From Bryobacteraceae bacterium (GTDB lineage: Bacteria > Acidobacteriota > Terriglobia > Bryobacterales > Bryobacteraceae): a stretch of DNA of 64,000 bases. Each line of letters opens with the position of its first letter. Positions within the stretch are counted from its first letter, which is position 1. The notes beneath the pieces were generated by a model. The model searched no databases and was not told where the DNA came from. It saw nothing but the letters and a program-made list of their open reading frames with translations. Location of the stretch: NCBI GenBank assembly GCA_947458745.1, contig CANGYQ010000001.1, positions 62,001-126,000 on the forward strand, written 5' to 3'. Of this stretch, positions 25,165 through 34,304 are shown piece after piece. A program made the translations under genes and the position numbers.

Positions 25165-26375
25165 TGCGGACGCTGCTGCTTATCTTCGCTGCCAATGGCT
25201 TGGCTGTCGATTTTTCGCGCGACATTCAGCCGATCTTCGACAAGCATTGCAATGGCTGCCACGCGGCCACGGTCACCATGGGTTCGCTCAATCTCGACAC
25301 CTATGAGGGCGTGAAAAAGGGCGGCAATCATGGCACCATCGTCGTGCCCGGGAGCCCGAAGGAAAGCCGTCTCTTCACGATGCTAACGGGTGAGACCAGT
25401 CCGTTTATGCCGATGGATGGCAAGGTGCTGGAGCCGCAACTGGTGGCGATGGTGGGCAGCTGGATCGCGGAAGGAGCGCCAGGGCCAGCGATGGCAGCTG
25501 CGGCGGCTGCGGCCGGGCCAATCGCTGCTGCGGGACCCGTGAAGGAGCAGTTTTATTCAATCGCGGGCCTGGCAGACGGCAAGAACGTCGCGCTCGGTGG
25601 GTTCCGCAAAGTTACCTTCAGCGATGGCCGCCCTGAATGGACGGGGTTTGCCGATGCCGTGCGCGCCTTGGCCGTATCAAAGGACGGCAAGGTGATGGTG
25701 GCGGCGGGCGGTCTGCCTGGGCGTCGTGGGGAAGCTCTTGTCAAGGACGGCGTCAAGATCACCGGCCACAGCGATTGCATCTATGCGATCGCGCTATCGC
25801 CCGATTCCAAGACGTTGGCCACCGCCAGCTACGACAAACTGATCAAGCTGTGGGACGTCGCTACAGGCAAAGAGATCCGCACTTTGAAGGATCACATTGA
25901 CGCCATCTACGCGCTGGAATTCACGCCAGATGGAAAGCGGCTGATCTCGGGCGCTGCTGATCGCACCGTCAAGGTGTGGAACCCGGAAACGGGCGAGCGC
26001 CTCTACACGATGGGCGAGCCGATGGACGGGATCAACGCGATTGCCATCTCGCCGGACGGCAAGTTTGTCGTGGCGGGCGGGGGCGACAAGACGATACGGC
26101 TGTGGGCGCTGGGGGAGAAGTCCGGTGAGCTGCTGGCCTCGCAGATTGCGCATGAAGATGCCATCTTGAAGCTGGCGTTCTCGCCCGATGGCAAGCGTGT
26201 GGTCTCCACCGCTGCCGACCGCTCGATGAAGACGTTTGACGCGAAAGATCTGACCGAGTTGAAGACCATGGAGACGCAGCCTGATTGGGTGAGCGGTCTC
26301 ATTTTTTCAGCCGACGGCAAGCAGTTGTCGGTGGCCCGGCTGAATGGCAGTTTCAAGACCTATTCGATGGAGTAG
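25164..26375 (+). CDS. cytochrome c-domain / WD40 beta-propeller protein
   Basis: This 403-residue protein starts with a signal peptide and a Planctomycete-type cytochrome c segment (FDKHCNGCHAATVTMGSLNLDTYEGVKKGG; heme motif CNGCH near residue 29). An alanine-rich linker near residues 108-120 leads to a WD40 propeller of about six blades, with repeats such as VYAIALSPDSKTLATASYDKLIK, KLWDVATGKEIR, KVWNPETGER and IRLWALGEK. It is most likely periplasmic. It is third in the operon and the adjacent PPC-domain gene begins 7 bases after its stop. Confidence 0.9.
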   Translation: MRTLLLIFAANGLAVDFSRDIQPIFDKHCNGCHAATVTMGSLNLDTYEGVKKGGNHGTIVVPGSPKESRLFTMLTGETSPFMPMDGKVLEPQLVAMVGSWIAEGAPGPAMAAAAAAAGPIAAAGPVKEQFYSIAGLADGKNVALGGFRKVTFSDGRPEWTGFADAVRALAVSKDGKVMVAAGGLPGRRGEALVKDGVKITGHSDCIYAIALSPDSKTLATASYDKLIKLWDVATGKEIRTLKDHIDAIYALEFTPDGKRLISGAADRTVKVWNPETGERLYTMGEPMDGINAIAISPDGKFVVAGGGDKTIRLWALGEKSGELLASQIAHEDAILKLAFSPDGKRVVSTAADRSMKTFDAKDLTELKTMETQPDWVSGLIFSADGKQLSVARLNGSFKTYSME

Positions 26376-26382
26376 AAGCGTT

Positions 26383-28692
26383 ATGAAGTATCTGGTTCTG
26401 CTATTGTCCGCAGCCGCCGTGGCGGAAGATCATCCCACCGGGCCACGTCTGACACCGCCCACTATCCGCGCCGTGGCTCCGCTGGGCGTCTCTCGCGGCA
26501 TGAGTGTCGAGATGACCATCGAAGGGTTCAACCTGGCCGGGGCGACGCAAGTCTTTTTCTCGGAGCCGGGCGTGAAGGCGAAGATCGTCCGCATCAAGGA
26601 ACTGCCCGATCTGCCGGATATCCGCATCGGCGCCAATGGTACCCAGTCCTCCATCGACGTCGGACCGTTGCCGCCGCGCAATCAAATCACGCTGGAAGTG
26701 GAAGTGGCGCCGGAGACCGAAATCGGCCCCGTGAACCTGCGCGTGCAGACGCCCTATGGCAGCTCGCCGGTGGGCACCTTCGTGGTGGAGCCCTACTATG
26801 GCGAAGCGCCCGACAATGAGCCGAATGATTCGCTCGACAAAGCCTTTGAGACCTTTCTACCGGCGATTCTGGCGGGGTCCATCGCGAAGTCGGGCGATGT
26901 GGACACTTTCAAGATCAAGGTGACGGCCGGGCAAACGCTGACGTTTGAGAATGCGGCCGCGATGGTGGGCACACAGTTGATGCCCGTGATCGAAATCGTC
27001 GCGCCGGACATGTCGGTATTGAAGAGCTACACCGAAGAGTTCTTTACGCACAAGTTCACCCAAGCGGGCACCTACTATGTGCGTGTCAGCGACTACCAGC
27101 GTAAGGGCTCAGCGGGCCACATCTACCGGTTGAAGGTGGGTGACTTCCCGCTGGTCACTCATGCCTATCCGTTGGGTGTGCGGCGTGGCGCGACGGCTGA
27201 CATCAAGCTGGCCGGGATGAACCTGGGCGCAGGCGTTTTGAAGGTGGAAGGCAAGCCCTCGGCGGAAGACCCCGATGCGGTGCTGACGCGCGCGGATGCG
27301 CCGTCCGGCCGCTCGTTCAACCGGGTCCGCTTGGATTTAGGCGCGGAGCCGGAGGTGGAGGCCGCTGCGACGAAGATGTTGACATTGCCGGTCACCGTGA
27401 ACGGCAAGATCACCAAGGGTCCACATGAGTTCCGCTTTAAGGCCGCCAAGGGCCAGGAGGTGGTGTTTGAAGTGAAGGCGCGACGCTTTGGCAGTGAACT
27501 GGATTCGATGCTGGAAGTGCTGGATGCCAAGGGTCAACCGATTGAGCAGGCCACGATCCGGCCGGTCTGGGAGACCTTTACCACTCTCCGGGATCATGAC
27601 TCCGCCGCGCGCGGCATCCGTATCCAGGGCTGGAATTCGATCAAGGTGGGCGACTTCACCATGATCGGCAACGAAGTGAACCGGATTGAGGCGCTGCCGC
27701 GCGGTCCGGATGACGACATCATCCTCGAATCATTTGGTGGACAGCGAGTGGGCTTCTTTGGCACGACGCCCGAGGCGCATGCCAACGAGAAGTCCTTCTA
27801 CAAGGTGCAGGTGCACCCGGCAGGCAAGCAGTTCTCACCCAATGGGCTGCCGCTGGCGCGGATCTACTATCGCAACGACGATGGCGGCCCCGGCTACGGC
27901 AAGGATTCGCTGCTGCGCTTTGTGGCCCCGGCGGATGGCGAGTACATGGTGCGCCTGGCCGATGTCCGCGGCCAGGGCAGTGACGCCCACGCCTACCGGC
28001 TGACGGCGCGGGCTCCGCGGCCGGACTTCAAGCTGACGGTGACGCCGCGCAACCCCAATATTCCGGCGGGCGGCTCCGTTCCGCTCACCGTCACCGCTCT
28101 GCGGATGGAAGGGTTTGCCGACAAGATTGACCTGGAACTGCCCAACCTGCCGCCCGGGATTACGGCGACGAAGGGGCAGATCGGCAAGGGCCAGACCTTT
28201 GGCACCATTCTGCTGACCGCCGCGGCGGATGCCAAGCTGCCGGTGGCGGCCCCGCTGAAGCTGCTGGGATCGGCGGCCGGTCTGACGCGCGAAGCGAATC
28301 CCGAAGATCGGCTGAAGTTGATCACACTGGGCCCCAAGCCTGATGTCGTGATGACCGCCGAGACGTTGGACGTCGTGCTGGAACCCGGCGGGACGGCCGA
28401 AGTGAAGGTTTCGATCAAGCGCCAGAATGGCTATGGTGGCCGTGTGCCGGTGGACGTGCGCGGCTTGCCGCCGCGGGTGCGCGTGCTGGATGTTGGCCTG
28501 AACGGCGTGCTGCTGAACGAGGATGAGACCACGCGCTCCTTTACGCTGGAAGCGCTTAGCTCGGCTGAGGAAGTGGAGCAGATGATCTATGTTTCGGGAA
28601 CGGTGGAGACCCGTTCGCCGCAGCAGAATAGCTATGCCGCCCCGCAGGCGATCCGGCTGCGTGTGAAGCGCCCGCCTGCAGCCTCGCAGTAG
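26383..28692 (+). CDS. exported protein with PPC (pre-peptidase C-terminal) and Ig-like domains
   Basis: This protein is 769 residues from ATG 26383 (the frame extends 13 codons into the previous gene). A signal peptide (MKYLVLLLSAAAVAE) is followed by an IPT/Ig-like segment (PTIRAVAPLGVSRGMSVEMTIEGFNL), then PPC-like domains with DNEPNDSLDKA, SGDVDTFKIKVTAGQTLTFE and GTYYVRVSDYQ. More beta-sandwich repeats run to the C-terminus (for example PDFKLTVTPRNPNIPAGGSVPLTVTAL). No catalytic domain is visible. It is the last gene of the operon and probably a surface or periplasmic binding component. Confidence 0.85.
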   Translation: MKYLVLLLSAAAVAEDHPTGPRLTPPTIRAVAPLGVSRGMSVEMTIEGFNLAGATQVFFSEPGVKAKIVRIKELPDLPDIRIGANGTQSSIDVGPLPPRNQITLEVEVAPETEIGPVNLRVQTPYGSSPVGTFVVEPYYGEAPDNEPNDSLDKAFETFLPAILAGSIAKSGDVDTFKIKVTAGQTLTFENAAAMVGTQLMPVIEIVAPDMSVLKSYTEEFFTHKFTQAGTYYVRVSDYQRKGSAGHIYRLKVGDFPLVTHAYPLGVRRGATADIKLAGMNLGAGVLKVEGKPSAEDPDAVLTRADAPSGRSFNRVRLDLGAEPEVEAAATKMLTLPVTVNGKITKGPHEFRFKAAKGQEVVFEVKARRFGSELDSMLEVLDAKGQPIEQATIRPVWETFTTLRDHDSAARGIRIQGWNSIKVGDFTMIGNEVNRIEALPRGPDDDIILESFGGQRVGFFGTTPEAHANEKSFYKVQVHPAGKQFSPNGLPLARIYYRNDDGGPGYGKDSLLRFVAPADGEYMVRLADVRGQGSDAHAYRLTARAPRPDFKLTVTPRNPNIPAGGSVPLTVTALRMEGFADKIDLELPNLPPGITATKGQIGKGQTFGTILLTAAADAKLPVAAPLKLLGSAAGLTREANPEDRLKLITLGPKPDVVMTAETLDVVLEPGGTAEVKVSIKRQNGYGGRVPVDVRGLPPRVRVLDVGLNGVLLNEDETTRSFTLEALSSAEEVEQMIYVSGTVETRSPQQNSYAAPQAIRLRVKRPPAASQ

Positions 28693-28704
28693 CTGCATGG
28701 TCAG

Positions 28705-29021
28705 ATGAAGGCCCGTCCCGCTCTCGCCACCGCGCGCTCCATCGCCCTGGCCTTGCCAGGAGCGCATGAGACCCTGAAGTGGGGCATCCGCAGTTTCGCG
28801 CGGCGGACAAGATCTTCTGCGCGGTCGAGGCGGACAAGGACGGGACGCCAGCCCTTACGGTCAAGGTGGGCAAAGCCCATATGCCCCTAGTTCTGGCATT
28901 TCTGGCCGACCCACGGTTCCGGCAAGCGGACTATGTGGGCCGGCATGGCTGGGTGACGCTGAAGTTAGTGCCCGCCGTGCCGGAGGAAGAACTGCAAGCT
29001 CTCATCGAAACCAGCTATTAA
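28705..29021 (+). pseudogene. MmcQ/YjbR-family protein broken by a single-base frameshift
   Basis: Two overlapping frames add up to one MmcQ/YjbR domain. Frame 1 gives ATARSIALALPGAHETLKWG. After the GGGG run near 28780 the homology continues in frame 3 with HPQFRAADKIFCAVEAD, then VGRHGWVTLKLVP to the stop at 29021. Inserting one G in the run would restore a 106-residue protein of the usual size. It is therefore either a true frameshift mutation or a read error. Members of the family are small DNA-binding-like proteins of unclear role. Confidence 0.75.
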
Positions 29022-29100
29022 CTGGTGCGCGGTAAGTTTCCCCGGCGAGCTGGGACATAAGCGGATTCGTTTCTCCGGCTGGGGGTGAAGCAGCTGAACG

Positions 29101-29131
29101 AAAAAGGCGGGCTCCTTGGGGGAAGCCCGCC
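29101..29131 (-). terminator. rho-independent terminator of the PEP-CTERM gene
   Basis: An 8-bp stem, GGCGGGCT / AGCCCGCC (29106-29131), is followed on the minus strand by five T residues. It lies about 30 bases after the stop of the PEP-CTERM gene. Confidence 0.8.
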
Positions 29132-29159
29132 TGCCGAAATTGCCCGCCGTTGACCTGCT

Positions 29160-29768
29160 TTAGCGCCGCCGTAGGCGATACAGCAGCACTGCCGCTCCGC
29201 TCAGCGCCAGCATGACACTCGAAGGCTCCGGAACTGCTCCGAGCGAGTTCGAGGTGCTGTAGTTGATCAGGTTGAGACCCAAATTCCAATCCTGGCCCAG
29301 AAGGATCTTGAGCTGGCTGCCTGATTTGTTCACCATGATCTTCTGAGCCTTTCCGCCCGGAAACTTGTACGGTTCGTCACTCCAAAGGGTGACTCCGCTT
29401 CCATCGGTGACACGAAGAATGCTGGCCGTCCGCACAGGGCCACCACTGTAACTGCCAAGGTAGAAGCTGTTGAGGGTGACCGTGTTGAACCCTACCGGGG
29501 TCAGCGTGATCTCCATGACCAACCCATCTACGTCAGGGTAGGCTACCGCCTCCAGATCGGAGTAGCCCGTGTTCCAGAACTCTGCCCGATTCGAGGACGG
29601 CGCCAGAGCGCCAGTCAGGCTTCGATAACTCAATGCCAGGTCTGCCTGGTTACCGTCTCCGTCCACAATCGCGCCGTAGTTGGAACGTGGCTTCAAGGAA
29701 GCGAAATCCACCAGACCCGCCTGGGCGGAGCTGAGGAAGAGCACAAGTGAAAGAACCAACAATTTCAT
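29160..29768 (-). CDS. PEP-CTERM sorting domain protein
   Basis: This protein is 202 residues from ATG 29768, preceded by GAGGAGG. A signal peptide (MKLLVLSLVLFLSSAQAG) is followed by a beta-rich secreted domain. The sorting signal is at the C-terminus: VPEPSSVMLALSGAAVLLYRLRRR carries the PEP motif, a transmembrane helix and the arginine cluster cut by an exosortase. It is probably an extracellular or biofilm-matrix protein. No exosortase gene is in the window. A small inverted repeat, ATTTGC-CT-GCAAAT (29847-29860), lies in its upstream region. Confidence 0.88.
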   Translation of the reverse strand: MKLLVLSLVLFLSSAQAGLVDFASLKPRSNYGAIVDGDGNQADLALSYRSLTGALAPSSNRAEFWNTGYSDLEAVAYPDVDGLVMEITLTPVGFNTVTLNSFYLGSYSGGPVRTASILRVTDGSGVTLWSDEPYKFPGGKAQKIMVNKSGSQLKILLGQDWNLGLNLINYSTSNSLGAVPEPSSVMLALSGAAVLLYRLRRR

Positions 29769-29988
29769 GTTTTTTTCAAACCTCCTCCAGCAGAATGCCG
29801 GACGGGGGTCTTTGGTGTCAAGGACTTTCCCCGGAAGCCGGGTGAAATTTGCCTGCAAATAGTTTCGGTACGCCTGGTACCAAATGGCGCATTTCAACCG
29901 GCCGGAAGAGCAGGGGCTCAAAGTCAAGTGGGACTGGAGTACGCGATCAGCCCATTGTGTGACACACGACCCTAGATTTGTGGGCTGC

Positions 29989-30233
29989 CTAAAGCCGGCA
30001 GATCAGTAGTTCGCGCTCGTAGACCATCTCGGACGGCAGGTGGTCGTGGAGTTCCAGGAACAGCTCGCCGTGGTAGCCGCAGAAGGGCAGCATCGCCATC
30101 GGGTCACGGCGGGCCTTGCCGATGGTCCCCGCGGCGGCGGCGGTCATTTCGGAACCCATGGTGGCGCCCACATAGACGCCCGTGCTCCAGTTGAACGCCT
30201 GGAAGACCAGCGGCATGGTGGTGGCGCGGCGGG
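29989..30233 (-). pseudogene. fragment copy of GTP-dependent PEP carboxykinase with an internal deletion
   Basis: The translation matches two separated parts of the intact PEPCK at 54146-55966. [18 protein letters not shown] through LPFCGYH is joined directly to [18 protein letters not shown] and LLICRL. Relative to the intact gene, a 312-bp in-frame stretch (about 55574-55885) is missing, with CAC at both edges. By hand alignment the first 147 bases differ at only about four positions, mostly silent. Homology begins near 30233 and ends at the stop. It lacks the P-loop and most of the enzyme, so it is non-functional. Confidence 0.9.
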
Positions 30234-30424
30234 CTTAGGCGGGTATCGCTTTCAGTTTGGTGGAGAACGCCGGAGGGCGAAGCTGGAATGGCTCGCTCTC
30301 CGGCATTTGCTTTTGTCGGGGACAGATCGGGTTTGCGGATACGGCTGGCAGGCGGGCCCCGCACAGTCCGCCCTCGTCATTAGAGCGTTTCTCGAAAACT
30401 CGCTAGGCCGGACCCGCTACTATC

Positions 30425-30490
30425 AGCCCCATGCGTGAGCGTGGGGCTTTATCTGGACATCGATCAAGCCCCACGCTTACACATGGGGCT
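30425..30490. repeat. paired 25-bp palindromic element (BIME-like), copy B
   Basis: Two inverted copies at 30425-30449 and 30466-30490, 16 bases apart, match the consensus of copy A (AGCCCCATG at the start, TGGGGCTT at the end). They lie just after the stop of the minus-strand esterase gene and probably form its terminator. The 190 bases between this element and the PEPCK fragment show no gene. Confidence 0.8.
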
Positions 30491-30497
30491 ATGCGGG

Positions 30498-31646
30498 CTA
30501 CGCCTTTAGCCAGCGGTCAAACCAGTTGAAGGCTTCTTTTTGCATATCGGCGTCGAACTTGTGTGGGCCGTCGTAGAAGCTGCCCTTGTAGCGTTCCGGC
30601 GCGCCGGCTTTTTGGTAGACCTCTGTCAGCATGCGGTCCGCACGTTCCATCTCGGGCATGGTGAAAAGCGCATCCTGCCGGTTGTTGAGCACCAGCACCG
30701 GATTGGGTGCGCCCAGGCCCAGGATCTCGGGATAGTCCAGATCTTTAGGCAGGCCGGGGACGTAGCACATCCAGGTGTGGGTGTGGCTCTTGTTCAGCAC
30801 ATAGTCGCGCCAGGTGGTCATCATGCCGACGCAGCAGCTGCAGCGGATGCGCTCATCGGCGCCGGTGAGCATTACCGTTCGCAAGCCGCCGCCGGACAGA
30901 CCGGCACAGCCCAGGCGCGTCGCATCGACATCGGGCCGGGAGGCCAAGTAGTCCAGCGCGCGCTGGTCGTCATTGACGAAGACGCCGGGCCAGGTGATGC
31001 CGGCGCTGAAGAGGCTTTTGGAGACGAGATGCTCATGCGCGGCGGCGAACTGGTTGTAACGCAGGATCTCGTCGGGCGCTTCCGGGTTGGCCTCCACCAG
31101 GTTGTTGCGGATATTGCCGGGCAGATCGGCCAGGCGCATGCGGCGGCTGCCGAAGGTGAAGGTGTCGTGCACCAGCACGGCATAGCCGCGCTTTGCCAGT
31201 TCGTTAGCCCAGGCCAGGCCGCTGTAGTAGTGCTCCTGATGCTTCAGCATCAGCGGGTGCGGGTCCTTGGACATGCGCGTGATCTTGCGCAGGCCGAAAT
31301 ACTTGTTGCCACCGTGGTCATGTAGGCCGACGATGCCGGGAAGCTTGCCCGTGGCTTTGGCGGGCTTCAGCAACAGCGCTTCCGTGGGCGGGCCGTAAGG
31401 CAGCTGCCACTGGAGATGCTCAATGGCCAGGCCGTCGAACTCGATGTGATGCTGTACGGTGGCGACGGGGGTGGGCGACGGGGCCGGCCCCATCAACAGC
31501 TCGCGGTAGCGGGCGCGGGCGACGGGACGCCAGGCGGCGGGATCTTTGAACATCGGCTGCCGGAACGAGAGGCGCGGCGGGTCCGCCATGGACTGTGCGG
31601 CCCACTCACCGTAAGCGCCAAGCATGTTGGGGGTCATGGATGTCAT
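30498..31646 (-). CDS. acetylxylan esterase/dienelactone hydrolase-like alpha/beta hydrolase
   Basis: This 382-residue protein starts at ATG 31646, preceded by GGAG. The alpha/beta-hydrolase core begins at KLPGIVGLHDHGG. The nucleophile elbow is CAGLSGGGLRTVML (serine near residue 250), and the acid and histidine are in VLNNRQDALFTMPE and YDGPHKFDADMQ. There is no signal peptide. It resembles the large acetylxylan-esterase-like hydrolases common in Acidobacteria and Planctomycetes, so it probably deacetylates plant polysaccharide fragments, but the substrate is inferred. Confidence 0.83.
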   Translation of the reverse strand: MTSMTPNMLGAYGEWAAQSMADPPRLSFRQPMFKDPAAWRPVARARYRELLMGPAPSPTPVATVQHHIEFDGLAIEHLQWQLPYGPPTEALLLKPAKATGKLPGIVGLHDHGGNKYFGLRKITRMSKDPHPLMLKHQEHYYSGLAWANELAKRGYAVLVHDTFTFGSRRMRLADLPGNIRNNLVEANPEAPDEILRYNQFAAAHEHLVSKSLFSAGITWPGVFVNDDQRALDYLASRPDVDATRLGCAGLSGGGLRTVMLTGADERIRCSCCVGMMTTWRDYVLNKSHTHTWMCYVPGLPKDLDYPEILGLGAPNPVLVLNNRQDALFTMPEMERADRMLTEVYQKAGAPERYKGSFYDGPHKFDADMQKEAFNWFDRWLKA

Positions 31647-31730
31647 CTTGGCTCCTACGGGGATGCGGTTGCAAGCGGAGGTTGGCCTTGGGGATCCCGA
31701 ACCGCGTGCAGAATGGGGAAAGCGGGACGG

Positions 31731-31931
31731 ATGCCCAAGCGATACAGTAGCCGGGAGCTATTCAAAATGGCCGAATCTTTTGGATGGCAGCTGGTGAGCG
31801 TCAAGGGCGATCACCATAACTTCAAGCATCCGGGCAGCCGGTTTATCGTCACCATCGTCCATCCGCAGAAGGATGTGGCGGTGGGCCGGGTGGTTGATAC
31901 GGTTAAGAAGATCAGACTGGAGGTACGATGA
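31731..31931 (+). CDS. HicA-type toxin
   Basis: This protein is 66 residues from ATG 31731. The HicA core is SSRELFKMAESFGWQLVSVKGDHHNFKHPG and IVTIVHPQKDVAVGRV. The catalytic-histidine segment reads GDH, where most members have GSH. It precedes its HicB with a four-base overlap, the toxin-first order that differs from the two other Hic modules here. Confidence 0.88.
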   Translation: MPKRYSSRELFKMAESFGWQLVSVKGDHHNFKHPGSRFIVTIVHPQKDVAVGRVVDTVKKIRLEVR

Positions 31932-32200
31932 AGCGCTTTCTGATTATGTTGGAGCAAACCGAGGCTGGCTTCGCCGTGCAAGTGCCTGATCTGGCGATCA
32001 TCACCGGCGGCGACAGCATTGCGGCGGCGAAGGAAGCTGCCATTCAAGCGATCCAGGCAAACCTTGACGGGTATCGCCAATGCGGACAACGCATCCCGGA
32101 TGGGGAGCCGGTTATGAGCCACCTGCTGAATCCCGAGTTCCAGGACCTGCTGTTTGCCTACGTCGAGATCGCCATCCCGGAGCAGCGTATCGCCGCTTAG
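31928..32200 (+). CDS. HicB-type antitoxin
   Basis: This 90-residue HicB fold (KRFLIMLEQTEAGFAVQVPDL, then GGDSIAAAKEAAIQAIQANLDGY) has a C-terminal extension of about 25 residues (LLNPEFQDLLFAYVEIAIPEQRIAA), larger than the other HicB proteins of the window. It neutralises the preceding HicA. Confidence 0.85.
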   Translation: MKRFLIMLEQTEAGFAVQVPDLAIITGGDSIAAAKEAAIQAIQANLDGYRQCGQRIPDGEPVMSHLLNPEFQDLLFAYVEIAIPEQRIAA

Positions 32201-32274
32201 CGGCTCTGTTCAACTGGTTTCGCCAGACTGTACTGGATTGCGAAGCTCCGGCCGCTGGGCGCTATCCTGGACGC

Positions 32275-34293
32275 ATGCGCTTGGCCGTTGCCCTTTTTGC
32301 TGTTTCGCTTGCCGCCGCTCCGCGGACGGTGCTTACATCGGAGACGCTGTTTGATTGGCGGACGCCGTCATCGCCGCAAGTCTCACCCGATGGCCAGAAG
32401 GTGGCTTATCTGATGGAGACCGAGGACAAGATGGCCGATGTCTTCTACTCGAATCTGTGGATCGTGGATGTGGACGGCAAGAACGCCCGGCCGATCAGCG
32501 TAGGCTCGCATCGTGACGCTGCTCCGCGCTGGTCGCCCGATGGTGGGCGGCTGGCCTATGTGTCGAGCAAGGGCGGGCGGCCGCAGATCTATGTGCGGTG
32601 GATGGACACGGGGGCCGAGGCGAAGATTACGGATCTGGAGACCGCGCCGTCAGCGCTCTCCTGGTCGCCCGATGGGCAATCGATCGCTTATCTGGCGCGA
32701 GTCCCGGGCAAGTCACCGTGGAGCATCAAGATGCCCGCCGCGCCTCCGGGAGCCAAGTGGGCTGACGCGCCCACCATCGTCACCAAGCTGAACTGGCGGG
32801 CCGATGGCGTGGGCGGCAATGGCAAGACCCCCGAGGGCTACACGCATGTGTTTGTGGTCCCGGCCACCGGCGGCGCATCGCGGCAGATTTCGAGCGGCGA
32901 CTTTCAGCACGCGGGTGAACCGGCGTGGTCCGCCGACGGCACGATGCTGTATGTCTCGGGCCGCCGCGTGCCGAACGCGGACATGGAACAGTTTGCCGAC
33001 GACATCTACAGCTTCCATGTGAAGACGGGTGCGGTGAAGCAGTTGACGACGCGCAAGGGACCGGACCTGGCGCCCAGTGTCTCGCCCGATGGCCGGCGCA
33101 TTGCGTATCTGGGCTTTGATGACAAGGGGCAGGCCAACCACAACACCAACCTCTATGTGATGAATCTGGATGGCACGGGTGCGCGCCAACTGGCCACGAA
33201 TCTCGACCGCAACGTGATCTCGCCGCGCTGGATGCCGGATTCCAAGGGGCTGTTCGCGGTGGTCGAAGACAAGGGGCAGGCGCAAGTGCACGCGATTTCT
33301 CTGGATGCTCCGGCCAAGCCCATCACCAGTGGCTATTACCGGTTTGCCACTGCCTACGCCAGCGCGGACACGCTGTCAGTGTCCAAGACCGGCACCATCG
33401 CCATCTCGCGTACGTCACCGGCGGAGCCTAAAGAACTCTACGCCTTCAATGCTGCTACTCCCGGCAAGCTGACGCGGCTGACTTATTCCAACGACAGCCT
33501 GCTGGCCGACCGGGACATCGGCGCGGTGGAAGAGATCAACTATCCCAGCTTTGATGGTAAGAACATCCAGGGCTGGATCATCAAGCCGCCGAACTTTGAT
33601 CCTTCGAAAAAGTACCCGCTGATCCTCGATATCCACGGCGGTCCGTATGCGATGTATGGCATTGAGTTCAACCACCAGATGCAGATCTTTGCTGCCCGGG
33701 GCTTTGTCGTGCTCTACACCAACCCGCGCGGCTCCACCGGCTATGGCGAAGCGTTTGGCGACATCATCCATGGCAAGTATCCGGGCGACGACTACAAGGA
33801 CCTGATGGCCGGCGTCGATGCGGTGCTGGCTAAAGGTTATGTGGACCCCAAGAAGCTCTGCGTCACCGGCGGCAGCGGCGGTGGCATCCTGACGGCCTGG
33901 ATCGTGACGCAAACCACGCGCTTTGCGGCGGCGGTTTCACAGTACCCGGTCACCAACTGGATCACGCAGTTTGGCTCCTCTGACATCCCGCTGACCACCG
34001 TGCGCTGGATGAAGGGCACGCCGTGGGACAACTTAAAGGCCTATGTGGACCACTCACCAGTCTTCTTCGTCAACAAGGTGAAGACGCCGACCATGCTGGT
34101 GACCGGTGAAGAAGATTGGCGCACACCGATCGTCGAAAGCGAAGAGTTCTACGCCGGGCTGAAAATGAACAATGTGGATACGGTGCTGGTGCGGATCCCG
34201 CGTGAACCGCACGGGATCCGCGGTGCCAGCCCCAGCCACCGGATCGCCAAGATTGAGCACATCCTGGGCTGGATGGAGAAGTACGTCAAATAG
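32275..34293 (+). CDS. S9 family prolyl oligopeptidase-type peptidase
   Basis: This protein is 672 residues from ATG 32275; the longer frame overlaps hicB. A signal peptide (MRLAVALFAVSLAA) is followed by a WD40-like/TolB-type propeller (about residues 25-400; repeats such as QVSPDGQKVAYLM and APRWSPDGGRLAYVS). The S9 catalytic domain carries the nucleophile in GGSGGG (CVTGGSGGGILTAWIV, near residue 533), the aspartate in TGEEDWRTPI and the histidine in REPHGIRGA. It is a periplasmic or secreted aminopeptidase/oligopeptidase that degrades small peptides. Confidence 0.92.
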   Translation: MRLAVALFAVSLAAAPRTVLTSETLFDWRTPSSPQVSPDGQKVAYLMETEDKMADVFYSNLWIVDVDGKNARPISVGSHRDAAPRWSPDGGRLAYVSSKGGRPQIYVRWMDTGAEAKITDLETAPSALSWSPDGQSIAYLARVPGKSPWSIKMPAAPPGAKWADAPTIVTKLNWRADGVGGNGKTPEGYTHVFVVPATGGASRQISSGDFQHAGEPAWSADGTMLYVSGRRVPNADMEQFADDIYSFHVKTGAVKQLTTRKGPDLAPSVSPDGRRIAYLGFDDKGQANHNTNLYVMNLDGTGARQLATNLDRNVISPRWMPDSKGLFAVVEDKGQAQVHAISLDAPAKPITSGYYRFATAYASADTLSVSKTGTIAISRTSPAEPKELYAFNAATPGKLTRLTYSNDSLLADRDIGAVEEINYPSFDGKNIQGWIIKPPNFDPSKKYPLILDIHGGPYAMYGIEFNHQMQIFAARGFVVLYTNPRGSTGYGEAFGDIIHGKYPGDDYKDLMAGVDAVLAKGYVDPKKLCVTGGSGGGILTAWIVTQTTRFAAAVSQYPVTNWITQFGSSDIPLTTVRWMKGTPWDNLKAYVDHSPVFFVNKVKTPTMLVTGEEDWRTPIVESEEFYAGLKMNNVDTVLVRIPREPHGIRGASPSHRIAKIEHILGWMEKYVK

Positions 34294-34304
34294 GCATTTG
34301 CCGG

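Noticed and set aside
29769-29930. Possible sigma-54 promoter upstream of the PEP-CTERM gene
   Set aside because: TGG and TTGC elements are present, but not with the required GG-N10-GC spacing.
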